Assembly (NCBI GenBank): GCA_903912925.1 | Contig: CAIWJG010000402.1 | Span: 1 to 37,649 of the forward strand | DNA from: an uncultured Verrucomicrobia subdivision 3 bacterium | GTDB taxonomy: Bacteria; Verrucomicrobiota; Verrucomicrobiia; Limisphaerales; UBA8199 | Direction: 5' to 3' | Length of the DNA: 37,649 nucleotides | Part shown: in pieces, positions 9,334 to 17,808 of the stretch | How positions within the stretch are numbered: the first letter of the stretch is position 1 | How the letters are laid out: each line of letters begins with the position of its first letter | The notes under the pieces: model-generated | Told to the model about the DNA's origin: nothing | Databases searched by the model: none | Seen by the model: only the letters and a program-made list of their open reading frames with translations | Position numbers and translations under genes: made by a program

Positions 9334-9409
9334 GGTTTAGCCCCGCGGGTCCCCGCGGCGCGGCCCCGCCGCTTGCTTTGGGCTGTAACGGCGGCTACGC
9401 TGCGGCGGA

Positions 9410-10537
9410 ATGCGGCTGCTGGACCGTTATTTATTGCGCGAATTGCTTACCCCACTGGGCTACTGCCTGTGCGGCTTCCTGCTGCTCTGGATCACGTCCG
9501 ACGTGTTTGTGAAGCTGGGCGATTTTCAGAGGAAGGGATTGGTAGCGAGGGACATTGCCGAGTATTACCTGTTCGTGCTGCCGGGATTCCTGGTGTTCGT
9601 GCTGCCGATTGCGTTGTTGCTGGCGATGCTCTACGCGCTGACCAATCACGCGCGGCATCAGGAGATCACCGCCATCCGCGCGGCGGGCGTGAGCCTGTGG
9701 CGTCTCTCACTGCCGTATTTTGGCGTAGGATTGCTGGCGAGCCTGACCTTGTTCACGGTAAACGAGTTCTGGGTGCCCCAGAGCGAGGAGCAGGCGGAGG
9801 CGATCTCGAAGCGCCGCCTGGCGCCGGACCCGCGCGCCCCGAACCGCGATGAAACTCGCATTGTCTGCTTCGACAACACGCGTGAAGGTCGCCATTGGGT
9901 TATCGGTGTGTATAACGCCAGGACCGGCGATATGATCGGACCCAGCGTGTACCCGATAAAGCAGGACGGCTCGAAGCCCTGGGAGCTGCGCGCGGATCGG
10001 GCGCAGTGGATCGACGGGGTTTGGACTTTCTACAACGCGCTCGCGTTTAAGGAAGCGGAGGAGACCAACTCGCCGCCGATTCCATTCCTGCAAACCAACG
10101 TGCTAGCCGTGCCGGAGTTCAAGGAAACCCCGGAAGAGATCAACAGCGAAATCAAAATCCGGAACACCATGTCGTTGCGCGCTGCCAAGCGATCCGACGT
10201 GCCGATCAAGGACCTCCTGAATTACGTGCGCCTGCATCCCCAGCTCTCGCACTTGGACCGGGCCTGGGTTGAGACCAAGCTGGCGGGCCGATTCGCGGCG
10301 CCGTGGACCTGCCTGGTGGTCGTGCTGATCGCCATCCCCTTCGGCGCCGCCGGGGGACGTCGGAACGTGTTTGTGGGCGTGGCAAGCAGCATCGTCATTT
10401 GCTTCATCTATTTCGTGCTGCAGCAGCTCGGGCTGGCGCTGGGGACCAGCGGCCGCTTAACGCCCTGGCTGGCGGCCTGGTTCCCCAACCTGTCCTTCGG
10501 CCTCGTGGGCCTGCTAATGACTGCCCGGATCAGATGA
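9410..10537 (+). CDS. LptF/LptG family lipopolysaccharide export permease
   Basis: This is a YjgP/YjgQ-type inner-membrane subunit of the Lpt ABC exporter, which extracts LPS and passes it to the periplasmic bridge. The 375-aa product has the expected plan. There is an N-terminal block of TM helices (RYLLRELLTPLGYCLCGFLL, VLPGFLVFVLPIALLLAMLY, YFGVGLLASLTLFTVNEFWV), a beta-jellyroll periplasmic domain around residues 120-260, and three C-terminal TM helices from about residue 295. Whether it is LptF or LptG cannot be decided. Its stop overlaps the histidine kinase start by 4 bp (ATGA). Confidence 0.9.
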   Translation: MRLLDRYLLRELLTPLGYCLCGFLLLWITSDVFVKLGDFQRKGLVARDIAEYYLFVLPGFLVFVLPIALLLAMLYALTNHARHQEITAIRAAGVSLWRLSLPYFGVGLLASLTLFTVNEFWVPQSEEQAEAISKRRLAPDPRAPNRDETRIVCFDNTREGRHWVIGVYNARTGDMIGPSVYPIKQDGSKPWELRADRAQWIDGVWTFYNALAFKEAEETNSPPIPFLQTNVLAVPEFKETPEEINSEIKIRNTMSLRAAKRSDVPIKDLLNYVRLHPQLSHLDRAWVETKLAGRFAAPWTCLVVVLIAIPFGAAGGRRNVFVGVASSIVICFIYFVLQQLGLALGTSGRLTPWLAAWFPNLSFGLVGLLMTARIR

Positions 10538-12261
10538 GCGACGATTACGCAGAGCTCCAAGCGCGCTACGATCGGTTGAAGGTGCTGTACCAGGTCGGCA
10601 GCGTGATTCACAGCACGCTCGAGCCTCAGGAGGCGCTGCAACTGATCGTGAGCCAGGCCGTCGGCCTGATGCGCGCGGCCAGCGGCTCCGTCGTCCTGAT
10701 CAACCCCACGAACGGCTTTCTGGAAATCCACGCCTCGCAAGGGCTGCCGGCCAATGCCGCGCAACTCAAGCTCCGAGTCGGCGAGGGCATCACCGGCTGG
10801 GTGGCGCGCACGGGCCAACCGGCGCGGGTGGGAGACGTGCGCAGCGACCCCCGCTACGTCCAGTTACGGAGCGGGGTGCGCTCAGAGCTGGCAGTGCCGC
10901 TGGAAGTCGCCAATGAGGTGCGCGGCGTATTGAACGTGGACGCCGACCGCCTTGAGGCTTTCAGCGCCGAGGATCAGGAACTGCTGGAGGCGCTGGCGGT
11001 ACAGGCCGCCCGGGTCATTCATAACACCTGGCTCTACGAGCAACTGCGGCTCAAGGCGCGCCTGTTCGAATCGCTCACCAGCGTCAGCCGCACGATCAAT
11101 TCCCCCCTGCACCTAGACGACGCCCTGAAGGTCATCACCCGCGAGGCTTGCGCGCTGATGCAGGCCAAGATGTGCTCCCTGATGCTCCTGGACGAGAGCC
11201 GCCAGCGGCTTGACCTGCGCGCGAGCTTCGGCGCGGGCGCGGCGTATGTCAACCGCCCGCCCTTAAGCGTAGAGGAAAGCCTTCTCGGGGTCGTCTTGCG
11301 GCGGAAGAAACCGCTGCAGGTTGAGAACGTGCAAGTCTCCAACCGCTACCAAAGCGTGGAAGTCGCGCGGCAGGAAGGGCTGGTCGCGCTGCTCAGCGTG
11401 CCGCTGCTCTATAGCGGTCAGGCGATCGGCACGCTCAGCATCTATACGGGGCGGCCCTACAGCTTCTCGAATGAAGAGGTCCGCATCCTCTCAGCCCTGG
11501 CGGAGCTCTCGGCCATTGCCATCGAAAAGGCGCGCCTCTACGAGCGGGTCGTGGACGTGGAGGAGCAGTTGCGCCAGAATGAGCAGCTTTCCGCGCTCGG
11601 GTTGCTGGCCGCCGAAGTGGCGCATGAGATTCGCAACCCGCTAACCGTCCTCAAGATGCTCTACCACTCGCTGGATCTGAAATTCCCTGAGGGCGACCCG
11701 CGCACGAAGGACGCGCGCATCATCGACGAGAAGATCACGCAGTTGAACCGGATTGTGGAGCAGATCCTGGATTTTGCCCGCACCACGGAGCCGCAGTTGG
11801 CGCCGGTGAATCTGAGCCAGCTAATCGAAGAATTGGGACTGCTGGTCCGGCACAAGCTGAAGCACCAGAATATTCAGTGGACGCTCAAGGCCGAGCCGGA
11901 CCTGCCCCCGGTGATGGGGGCGGCGACGCAATTGGAGCAGGCCTTTCTCAACCTGATTCTCAACGCGGCGGAGGCAATGCCCGAAGGCGGCGCGCTGACT
12001 ATCCGCTCGCGCCCGGTGCGGCTGCCGCGCAGCAGCGAGCAACCCACTCATGTGGCGGTGGAATTCCAGGATACCGGCCAGGGGATGAGCGAGGAGCAGC
12101 GCAGGCGCGCATTCACGTCGCTGCTGAACACGACGAAGGCCAAAGGCACGGGCTTGGGGCTGGCCATCGTGGCCCGTGTCGTGGAGGCACATCGGGGGAC
12201 CATCAAGATCCGCTCCCGCCCCGGTCACGGCACGACCGTGACCATCCTCCTGCCGCTGTAG
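10534..12261 (+). CDS. GAF-GAF sensor histidine kinase
   Basis: This is a soluble sensor kinase of 575 aa. Two GAF domains (about residues 12-165 and 180-335) are followed by the HisKA dimerisation domain with the H box AAEVAHEIRNPLTVL (phospho-acceptor His364) and a HATPase domain with N box (AFLNLILNAAEAM), G1 (DTGQGM) and G2 (GTGLGLAIV). No transmembrane segment is visible, so it should sense a cytoplasmic ligand through GAF. The ATG at 10534 overlaps the LptF/G stop codon, which points to translational coupling. No response regulator is adjacent; the partner must be encoded elsewhere. Confidence 0.93.
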   Translation: MSDDYAELQARYDRLKVLYQVGSVIHSTLEPQEALQLIVSQAVGLMRAASGSVVLINPTNGFLEIHASQGLPANAAQLKLRVGEGITGWVARTGQPARVGDVRSDPRYVQLRSGVRSELAVPLEVANEVRGVLNVDADRLEAFSAEDQELLEALAVQAARVIHNTWLYEQLRLKARLFESLTSVSRTINSPLHLDDALKVITREACALMQAKMCSLMLLDESRQRLDLRASFGAGAAYVNRPPLSVEESLLGVVLRRKKPLQVENVQVSNRYQSVEVARQEGLVALLSVPLLYSGQAIGTLSIYTGRPYSFSNEEVRILSALAELSAIAIEKARLYERVVDVEEQLRQNEQLSALGLLAAEVAHEIRNPLTVLKMLYHSLDLKFPEGDPRTKDARIIDEKITQLNRIVEQILDFARTTEPQLAPVNLSQLIEELGLLVRHKLKHQNIQWTLKAEPDLPPVMGAATQLEQAFLNLILNAAEAMPEGGALTIRSRPVRLPRSSEQPTHVAVEFQDTGQGMSEEQRRRAFTSLLNTTKAKGTGLGLAIVARVVEAHRGTIKIRSRPGHGTTVTILLPL

Positions 12262-12271
12262 CCCTGGGCGG

Positions 12272-12946
12272 CTATTCCTGCGGCGGGTAAAAGAGCAGCC
12301 GGGCGTAAGCGTAGGCGAACGTTTCGTCGATAATGGAGCGCACGCCTTGGCTGTAATGCCACCAATGTCGTTCGTCGTAGTCGTCGGACGGAATCGCTAT
12401 GACCCCGACCGTGACGCCTTTCCCGAGCGCCTGCTCAAACATCAGCCGCGAGCGGCGCGCATGGGGTCCGCCAGTAATCAGGTTGACCTTCGTCACCGTC
12501 ATGCCATGTTCGCGCAGCCAGTGCTTCAAGCTGAGCGCCATGGCGTAAGTCCGATCCCGGCGAGTACGGCCGGTCGGCACCGCCTGGACGTCATTTGTGC
12601 TCATGCCGAGCTTCACCAGCGTCGCGGCCCCGAGCTGGGCGTAGTTCTTGTATTCCGACAAGGGCGAGCCCTGCACCAATGGGACACCGGTCACAAACAG
12701 CCGGTCGTAATGATTCTGTTTGAATTCTGCGACGGCCGCTTCGACTATGTAACCCGGCACCCACCCCTCGACGACCATCACCCCGCCGGGCACCGAGTCG
12801 GTAACCGCCAGAAACGGACCTATCCCGAGCATCCCCACAACCGCCGCCGCCCCTAAGCTCAACGCCAGCACAAGCCCGCCGCGCAGCGTCGGCACCAGGC
12901 ATTGCCGGCGGCGCAGCAGACCCCAACAGACCTTGCTAGATTCCAT
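12272..12946 (-). CDS. DUF218 (YdcF/SanA/ElyC-like) membrane-anchored protein
   Basis: This is a 224-aa protein with one N-terminal membrane helix (GGLVLALSLGAAAVVGMLGI) and a DUF218 domain: GGVMVVEGWVPGYIV, YDRLFVTGVPLV, TGRTRRDRTYAMALSLKHWL, VNLITGGPHARRSRLMFEQA. Family members such as SanA and ElyC act in envelope integrity, but the biochemical activity is not settled. The ATG at 12946 places the hydrophobic segment near the N-terminus; the open frame extends to 13042 without useful sequence. It converges on the histidine kinase gene with 10 bp between them. Confidence 0.82.
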   Translation of the reverse strand: MESSKVCWGLLRRRQCLVPTLRGGLVLALSLGAAAVVGMLGIGPFLAVTDSVPGGVMVVEGWVPGYIVEAAVAEFKQNHYDRLFVTGVPLVQGSPLSEYKNYAQLGAATLVKLGMSTNDVQAVPTGRTRRDRTYAMALSLKHWLREHGMTVTKVNLITGGPHARRSRLMFEQALGKGVTVGVIAIPSDDYDERHWWHYSQGVRSIIDETFAYAYARLLFYPPQE

Positions 12947-13077
12947 AAGATTCTGACTCAAGGAGGCGTGATATACCGCAAAGCCAACCGCAGGTCGAGT
13001 CCGGCTCCATCTGGGCTGCCCCCCCATCACGGCCAGTGACAAAGTGGGTGATAAGGGCTCCCATCTGAAGCTGTAGC

Positions 13078-13095
13078 AGCCGACGTCAGTCGGCT
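13078..13095. repeat. REP-like palindrome AGCCGAC/GTCGGCT
   Basis: A perfect 7-bp stem, AGCCGAC (13078-13084) and GTCGGCT (13089-13095), closes a 4-nt loop in the 508-bp gap between the DUF218 gene and the transglutaminase-like gene. No gene was found in this gap; it holds this palindrome and the filler at 13334-13379. Confidence 0.65.
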
Positions 13096-13333
13096 CTAAT
13101 CAGCCCGTTCCGAGCAAGCGCAGGTTTGGGCAACAGGCCAAGAGGTCAGAGACTCCTTACGTCGTCTCCTACAATGACTTGAGAAGACTTTGTCAACTGC
13201 CGTGAACCCCCCATAGCGCAATCACTCTTTGGCCGCGCATAGCTCTCAAGAAAAGAGCGGAATGATCCAGCAGGCCACGACCTGCCACTTCCCGTTCCCG
13301 AAAGGATCACCCTGACAAACCGCGACCTTCCTC

Positions 13334-13379
13334 CTTCGGCCTTCGGATTTCGGCCTTCTTTCGGATTTCGGATTTCGGA
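13334..13379. repeat. Filler repeat (CTTCGG/GATTTCGG units)
   Basis: The stretch is built from alternating CTTCGGC and GGATTTC units. The same filler, in one or the other orientation, recurs at 19690-19740, 19788-19845 and 21951-22005. It behaves as dispersed low-complexity DNA at gene junctions. Confidence 0.75.
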
Positions 13380-13454
13380 ACTACCTCCGCCCTTGGGTTG
13401 CCAGAGCCGCACCCATCCGGTAGAGTGGCTTTGTCGGACGCATCCGATACTGCA

Positions 13455-15536
13455 ATGAAGACTCCATCACTGCTCTTGGGCGCGGGTCTGCTCTTTTGGG
13501 GCTGGCAGACCGGGCACCTCGTCGAGGGCGCGTTGATGGCGGCGGTGCTGGAGGGCGCCAAGTTGGTTAAAGCACGCTGGGACTTCACGGACCAGGATTT
13601 CCGCCGCATCTGGACCTTTTGCGCGCTCCTGCTGTTTGCGGCGGCACTCTTCGCCTTCACTTCGACTGGCGGGCCGGGCGACTTTCGCGGCTTCTTTCAA
13701 AACCCCAACCCGGGCACCGGCCGCGAGGCGAGCAACGCCAGCGCGCGGACCGTCGCGTCGCTCATTCGCTGGCTGCCGATGATCTTCTTCCTGTTCCTGG
13801 CCGCGCAGGCGTATAGCTCGCGCGAGGGCATCCCGCCGGAGACCATCTCGGTCATCATGCGCCTCCGGTGGCAGCGGGCGCGCAAGTTCGGTCAGCCTTT
13901 GCCCGTCGCCCGGAGCGTGAATGTTTCCTACCCGTATTTCGTGCTGTGCCTCTTTGCCGCGAGCTTCCACTCCGGTGATGACGAGACGTTCTACTGGGGA
14001 TTGTGCCCCTTGCTGGCGTGGGCGCTGTGGCCGCATCGTTCGCGCCGGTTCCGCGTGGCAATCTGGGCGGGCACGCTGGCGATGGCCATGGTGCTGGGTT
14101 ATGCCGGGCAGCGGGGCGTCGGGTACCTCTATCGGCTGGTGGGGAATTACAGTGCCCAGTGGTTCATCCCCGCGGTCGGCAGCAGCGGTGACCCGATGCA
14201 GAGCAAGACCTCGCTGGGCCAGATTGGCCTGCTCAAAGGCTCGAGCAAGATCGTCATTCGCCTCGAGCCCAGGGACGGCAACCGGGCGCCGGCGCTGTTG
14301 CGCGAGGCCAGCTATCGCACCTGGAAAGGGCAGACCTGGTATTCGGATATCAACCTCGACAAGTTCGACAGTGTTTACGAGGAGACCAATCACACGACCT
14401 GGCCTCTGATTCCCGGCAAGACGAACAGCGCGGCGGTCAACCTCGCCTGCTACCTGCGCCGGGGGAGTGCCCTGCTCCCGTTGCCGGCAGGCAGCGGGCA
14501 ACTGGAAAACTTGTCCGCCTACCTGTTGCAGAAGAGCGGCATGGGCGCCGTCCTGGCCCAAGGACCAGAACTGGTCGTGTTCGATGCGCTCTACGGTCCA
14601 GGACCGACAATTGACTCGCCGGCCGATAGGGTGCCGGACACCTACGTTCCACCAAAGGAAACCAACGCGCTGGACCAGGTGATCGCAGAATTGCAGCTCA
14701 AGCAACAGAGCCGCAGTGAAGTGCTGCACTCCCTCAACGCGTTTTTCCAGGACCCGAACAAATTCCACTACCGCACTTGGCAAGGGCCGGATAAGTTCAA
14801 GATCCCGACTGAAACTCCCTTGGGCCGCTTTCTCCTGCGCACGCGCAGCGGTCACTGCGAGTACTTTGCGACCGCCACCGTGTTGCTCTTGCGCGAACTC
14901 GGCATTCCCGCCCGCTACGCCGTCGGGTACTCCGTGCACGAGGCCTCCGGCCGGAAATACGTCGTCCGCCAGCGCGATGCCCACGCCTGGTGCCTGGTCT
15001 GGGACGAGACCCGCCGCACCTGGCAGGACTTCGACACCACCCCAGCCTCATGGGTGGCGGCTGAGGCCGGGCGGGCATCGTGGATGCAATCCCTGGCGGA
15101 CGGTTGGTCGCGGCTTGTCTTTGAGCTCGTGAAATTCCGCTGGGGCCAAACCCATCTGCGCCAGTACCTGCTGTGGGGCATCACGCCGGTGCTGGCTCTG
15201 TTGCTCTACCAGATTATCTTTCGCAGCCGCCGGCGACGACACCAGCCCAAACCGGGAGAGGCTGGCTCCAGGGCCGATTGGCCGGGATTGGATTCGGAGT
15301 TCTACCGGGTGGAACGAAAACTGACCGAGCGCGGCGCGTTGCGCCAACCGGGCGAACCCCTATCCACCTGGCTGCTCCGCGCCAGCACTGACCCGGCACT
15401 TGCCGATCTGAGCAGCCGCTTGCGGGAATTGCTGGCGTTGCATTACCGCTACCGCTTCGACCCGCTGGGGCTGAACCAAGCCGACCGCGAGACGCTGCGC
15501 CTAATGGCAGATGGCTGCCTTGTCAGCATCAAGTGA
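13455..15536 (+). CDS. Transglutaminase-like (TgpA-type) membrane protein
   Basis: This 693-aa protein has several N-terminal membrane helices, a large extracytoplasmic region, a transglutaminase-core domain and a final TM segment (LRQYLLWGITPVLALLLYQIIF) with a cytoplasmic tail. The catalytic triad is visible: Cys468 in RSGHCEYFAT, His510 in DAHAWCLVW and an Asp in the segment WQDFDTTP (Asp525 or Asp527). TgpA-like proteins are usually encoded beside MoxR ATPase and DUF58 genes, but these are not here. The ATG at 13455 is preferred over a TTG at 13398 because it directly precedes the first hydrophobic segment. The substrate is unknown. Confidence 0.88.
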   Translation: MKTPSLLLGAGLLFWGWQTGHLVEGALMAAVLEGAKLVKARWDFTDQDFRRIWTFCALLLFAAALFAFTSTGGPGDFRGFFQNPNPGTGREASNASARTVASLIRWLPMIFFLFLAAQAYSSREGIPPETISVIMRLRWQRARKFGQPLPVARSVNVSYPYFVLCLFAASFHSGDDETFYWGLCPLLAWALWPHRSRRFRVAIWAGTLAMAMVLGYAGQRGVGYLYRLVGNYSAQWFIPAVGSSGDPMQSKTSLGQIGLLKGSSKIVIRLEPRDGNRAPALLREASYRTWKGQTWYSDINLDKFDSVYEETNHTTWPLIPGKTNSAAVNLACYLRRGSALLPLPAGSGQLENLSAYLLQKSGMGAVLAQGPELVVFDALYGPGPTIDSPADRVPDTYVPPKETNALDQVIAELQLKQQSRSEVLHSLNAFFQDPNKFHYRTWQGPDKFKIPTETPLGRFLLRTRSGHCEYFATATVLLLRELGIPARYAVGYSVHEASGRKYVVRQRDAHAWCLVWDETRRTWQDFDTTPASWVAAEAGRASWMQSLADGWSRLVFELVKFRWGQTHLRQYLLWGITPVLALLLYQIIFRSRRRRHQPKPGEAGSRADWPGLDSEFYRVERKLTERGALRQPGEPLSTWLLRASTDPALADLSSRLRELLALHYRYRFDPLGLNQADRETLRLMADGCLVSIK

Positions 15537-15683
15537 CCGTCAGACGCAGTGCCAGCGGGCAAAAGCGCCCGTGGGCAGAAGTAGTGGCCCAGCGACTTCA
15601 GTTTGACCTGTTTAAGCCAACCCTTTGAAAAATCGGCAGATTGTGTGCAAACTGTCCTTCCGCGCAGCCTGCCCGCCCCCTAT

Positions 15684-15802
15684 TACTACCCTAGCACCTC
15701 GCAAGTCCCTTGATGGTACCCTGATAGACCCTTAATAGTACCTTGATAGTCCCGTAATAGCAGAGCGCAAGCAACAGGCCTTGGGGTGGCTTTAGGGTGG
15801 CT
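15684..15802. repeat. Second 11-bp-register array
   Basis: Seven 11-bp units close to TACCTTGATAG run in register from 15684 to 15760. Two more 11-bp units of the form TTRGGGTGGCT follow at 15781-15802; read on the other strand, these resemble the GCCACC units of the array at 125-300. This occupies part of the 756-bp stretch between the transglutaminase-like gene and the antitoxin gene. The rest of that stretch holds the two pseudogene fragments described below. Confidence 0.8.
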
Positions 15803-15971
15803 TTGGGCCCCTTTGACCCGGCCTGGCCCGTCAGTGCGAGCGCCCTCGGGATCCCAAACATCTCCGGGAAGCGCTGGAAAACAGAGCTCGCGAGGACACT
15901 CAGCCTCCCGAACGCCCACCGACCGACGCAGCATAAGCATTCGGACTAATCCAGGCATCGGCCTGTAACGC

Positions 15972-16177
15972 AGTTGCTGCAGCACTTGCCTGGACCTGCC
16001 CTAGTGCCACTCTGGAGGAGGTCTGGGGGCGGCCTGCCGTGGATCGCGTAAGTAGCTAGGACTGAGATTCTTACGTAGTTAAACTCCAGCCTGGGGGCTT
16101 GGTTCTTCACCTCTTCCTGCTTCCGCTGGTGCGGATGCAAGAGCATTTCGCAATCGCGCTGCGTCCAATACGGCGGG
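15972..16177 (-). pseudogene. Decayed fragment of the repeat-family gene found at 33618-34475
   Basis: On the minus strand this reads WTQRDCEMLLHPHQRKQEE, comparable with the KQRDYQLLSRPPQRGQEK region of the protein at 33618-34475. After a frame change it reads TRSTAGRPQTSSR, comparable with MRSTSGRPQTSTR of that protein. The DNA at 16020-16051 matches 33759-33790 at 30 of 32 positions. Stop codons and frame shifts show it is not functional. Only the tail half of the gene is present. Confidence 0.72.
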
Positions 16178-16221
16178 CGCTGCCGCTTCCACGACCTCAG
16201 CCCACCGTCGAACTCGGCGGC

Positions 16222-16296
16222 TCAACCAAGATACCACCGGTATTCCAGGTCGAAGTCGCGATTGAAATCATCGGAGCGATGCAGCGTCAGATTCAT
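16222..16296 (-). pseudogene. Truncated RelE/ParE-like toxin N-terminus
   Basis: The antitoxin stop codon overlaps an ATG (ATGA at 16296) that opens a 24-codon frame reading MNLTLHRSDDFNRDFDLEYR, then WYLG and a stop. This resembles the start of ParE/RelE toxins, normally about 95 aa. The rest is missing, and the repeat-family fragment begins about 45 bp further on. The toxin is therefore almost certainly inactive. Confidence 0.55.
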
Positions 16297-16562
16297 TTCT
16301 GGCGCCGGGCCCGGTGCTCTGCCAGGGCCTTGTCCGCGGCTTCCCGCAACTCGCCTTCCGCCAGCGAGGCATGGGGCCCGTTGACCGCCCGCAACAACTC
16401 CGCCTCCAACTCCGGGCTGTCCTCCTCCAAGTCCAGTGCGACACGCGGCTCCAAAGCAACCTGCCGATCGCCATCGGTCAGAACGATAAACTCACCGCGG
16501 CACGCCTCGGCGATGAGTTCTCCAAGCTGTCCCTTGGCTTCCCGAATGGTAACCGCTTTCAT
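16293..16562 (-). CDS. Phd/YefM-family antitoxin, probably orphaned
   Basis: This 89-aa protein has the Phd-type N-terminal DNA-binding/dimerisation pattern: MKAVTIREAKGQLGELIAEA, then CRGEFIVLTDGDRQVALEP. The C-terminal half is acidic and Ala-rich, as expected for the toxin-binding tail. The ATG at 16562 is chosen because the family pattern starts there. The following toxin frame is cut after 24 codons, so the antitoxin appears to be a leftover. It lies 69 bp after the 3' remnant of the MmeI-like gene, on the same strand. Confidence 0.8.
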   Translation of the reverse strand: MKAVTIREAKGQLGELIAEACRGEFIVLTDGDRQVALEPRVALDLEEDSPELEAELLRAVNGPHASLAEGELREAADKALAEHRARRQK

Positions 16563-16631
16563 GGCACCTAATCTAGCCATCCGCGCGGGCGAAAGCAAAG
16601 GCGGTCTCTCACCACTGATTACTTGTTAGCG

Positions 16632-16889
16632 TTAAGCGATTGCCTGGACCTTCCGCCCTTTGCGGGGTGGCTTGGCGGCGGCGACCAGGGGGGCGGTGAG
16701 CTGCTCGTAGAGGGCGAAGAGGTATTCGACACGGTGCCGGTCGCTGGGGAACGGCTCGGGCCGGTAACAGCGGTCCACCGCGCGGTCCAGTTGCTGATGC
16801 GCCTTGAGCAGCGGCGCGGGCATCGTCAACGGGTCATACAAATCCGCCAGCGTCGAGGTCGGGTACTGTGCCCGCGCGTTGTCTGTCCG
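16632..16889 (-). pseudogene. 3' remnant of an MmeI-like restriction-methylase gene
   Basis: The minus strand is open from 16889 to the stop at 16632 and encodes about 85 residues. These include ARAQYPTSTLADLYDPLTM, then LLKAHQQLDRAVDRCYR and HRVEYLFALYEQLTAPL. This is the characteristic C-terminal end of large class I SAM-dependent DNA methyltransferases of the MmeI/type IIL kind. There is an in-frame stop at 16890-16892, and no family sequence lies upstream. The matching N-terminus sits at 19298-19570 on the same strand. Together they look like the two ends of one disrupted gene. Confidence 0.75.
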
Positions 16890-17116
16890 TCACGCCTGCC
16901 GCTTTGATGGCGTGCTCACTCGCCAATGCAGCAAGTGGCCGCACGCCCCCATTCTCACCCCAAGGCCCATCTTTCAAATGACCCGACATATCCAGCGGCA
17001 CGCATAGTCATTCGCACTGCGCCAACCTGCAATCTTTATTTGGAAAACGCTGTTGGAGTCTCTCCGGTCGAAAAAGGCCCGGCGAATTTGCTTCTCGCAT
17101 TCTTGCCAAGGACAAA

Positions 17117-17135
17117 TATAATGCGAAAAAAGGAA
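17117..17135 (+). promoter_or_regulatory. -10 box and SD of the inserted R-M pair
   Basis: A consensus TATAAT (17117-17122) lies 18 bp before the ATG at 17140. An AAAGGAA ribosome-binding site sits at about 17129-17135. No good -35 was found. The SD is clearer than at most genes of the window, in keeping with an acquired module. The 250 bp before it (16890-17139) hold no gene. Confidence 0.5.
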
Positions 17136-17139
17136 ACCA

Positions 17140-17808
17140 ATGAACTTGCGAGCAATATCAGCCGCTATCGAGAATGAGCTCATCAGCCTCTTTGAAGAGC
17201 TTCGCTCCGGAATGGCAGCCAGGGAGGATTCGCGTGCGTTCGGAGCCATGATCGAGCGCAGAATACTGGACAACTGGCACGCCATCTGTGAACGCTGCGG
17301 ATTCGCGCCCGTCGACCTCCCCGGACGCCGCACTATTTTCGACTTCGGCTTTACGGTCGAAAATCGCATCGTTGGAATCGATGTCAAAACGAAGGATCTC
17401 GACACGACAAAGTATTCTGACGGGGGCATCTGCGCAGTTGGCAACCTACTCAAATTCTTGGCGAATGATAAAGGGCAATTCATCATCGCGGAGTTCGGCC
17501 ACAACCAGTCGACGACGACGAATGACGCAAGAGACCTGGAATACATCCGCGTTGCTCCGTTTATCCTCCTTCCGCAAAACAGTTATCGCATCGAGAATCT
17601 GGGAACCGGGCAAGTCCGCCTGAATTATACAATCAACCAGGTGTGGGACGAGATCGAGTGGGATCGCGACATCAAAGTCTTTTACGACATCTTCACCGAC
17701 CTCGCCATAAAGCACTACCAACGTGTCGGCAGAGACGCCGAGAAGAGAATTCAGGCAATCGAGAGCTTTAAGCGCGGCGGTTATGCCAAATTCACCTTCG
17801 CTGGTTAA
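17140..17808 (+). CDS. Probable type II restriction endonuclease (PD-(D/E)XK type)
   Basis: This 222-aa protein would be the nuclease of a compact restriction-modification pair. The core pattern is TIFDFGF followed by VGIDVKTKDL. Asp68 and Asp81-Val82-Lys83 fit a PD-(D/E)XK site, and an upstream acid (Glu39 or thereabouts in MIERRI) is possible. The pairing with a downstream N6-adenine methyltransferase gene, overlapping by 26 bp, is the main support. The recognition sequence cannot be read from the protein. The DNA is visibly richer in A and T than its neighbours. A related nuclease of unknown role is the alternative. Confidence 0.72.
   Translation: MNLRAISAAIENELISLFEELRSGMAAREDSRAFGAMIERRILDNWHAICERCGFAPVDLPGRRTIFDFGFTVENRIVGIDVKTKDLDTTKYSDGGICAVGNLLKFLANDKGQFIIAEFGHNQSTTTNDARDLEYIRVAPFILLPQNSYRIENLGTGQVRLNYTINQVWDEIEWDRDIKVFYDIFTDLAIKHYQRVGRDAEKRIQAIESFKRGGYAKFTFAG

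Noticed and set aside
13467..14984. Long open frame (505 codons) on the minus strand opposite the transglutaminase-like gene
   Set aside because: It mirrors the GC-rich third codon positions of a clear gene on the plus strand; its translation is rich in Arg, Gln, Gly and His and shows no domain.
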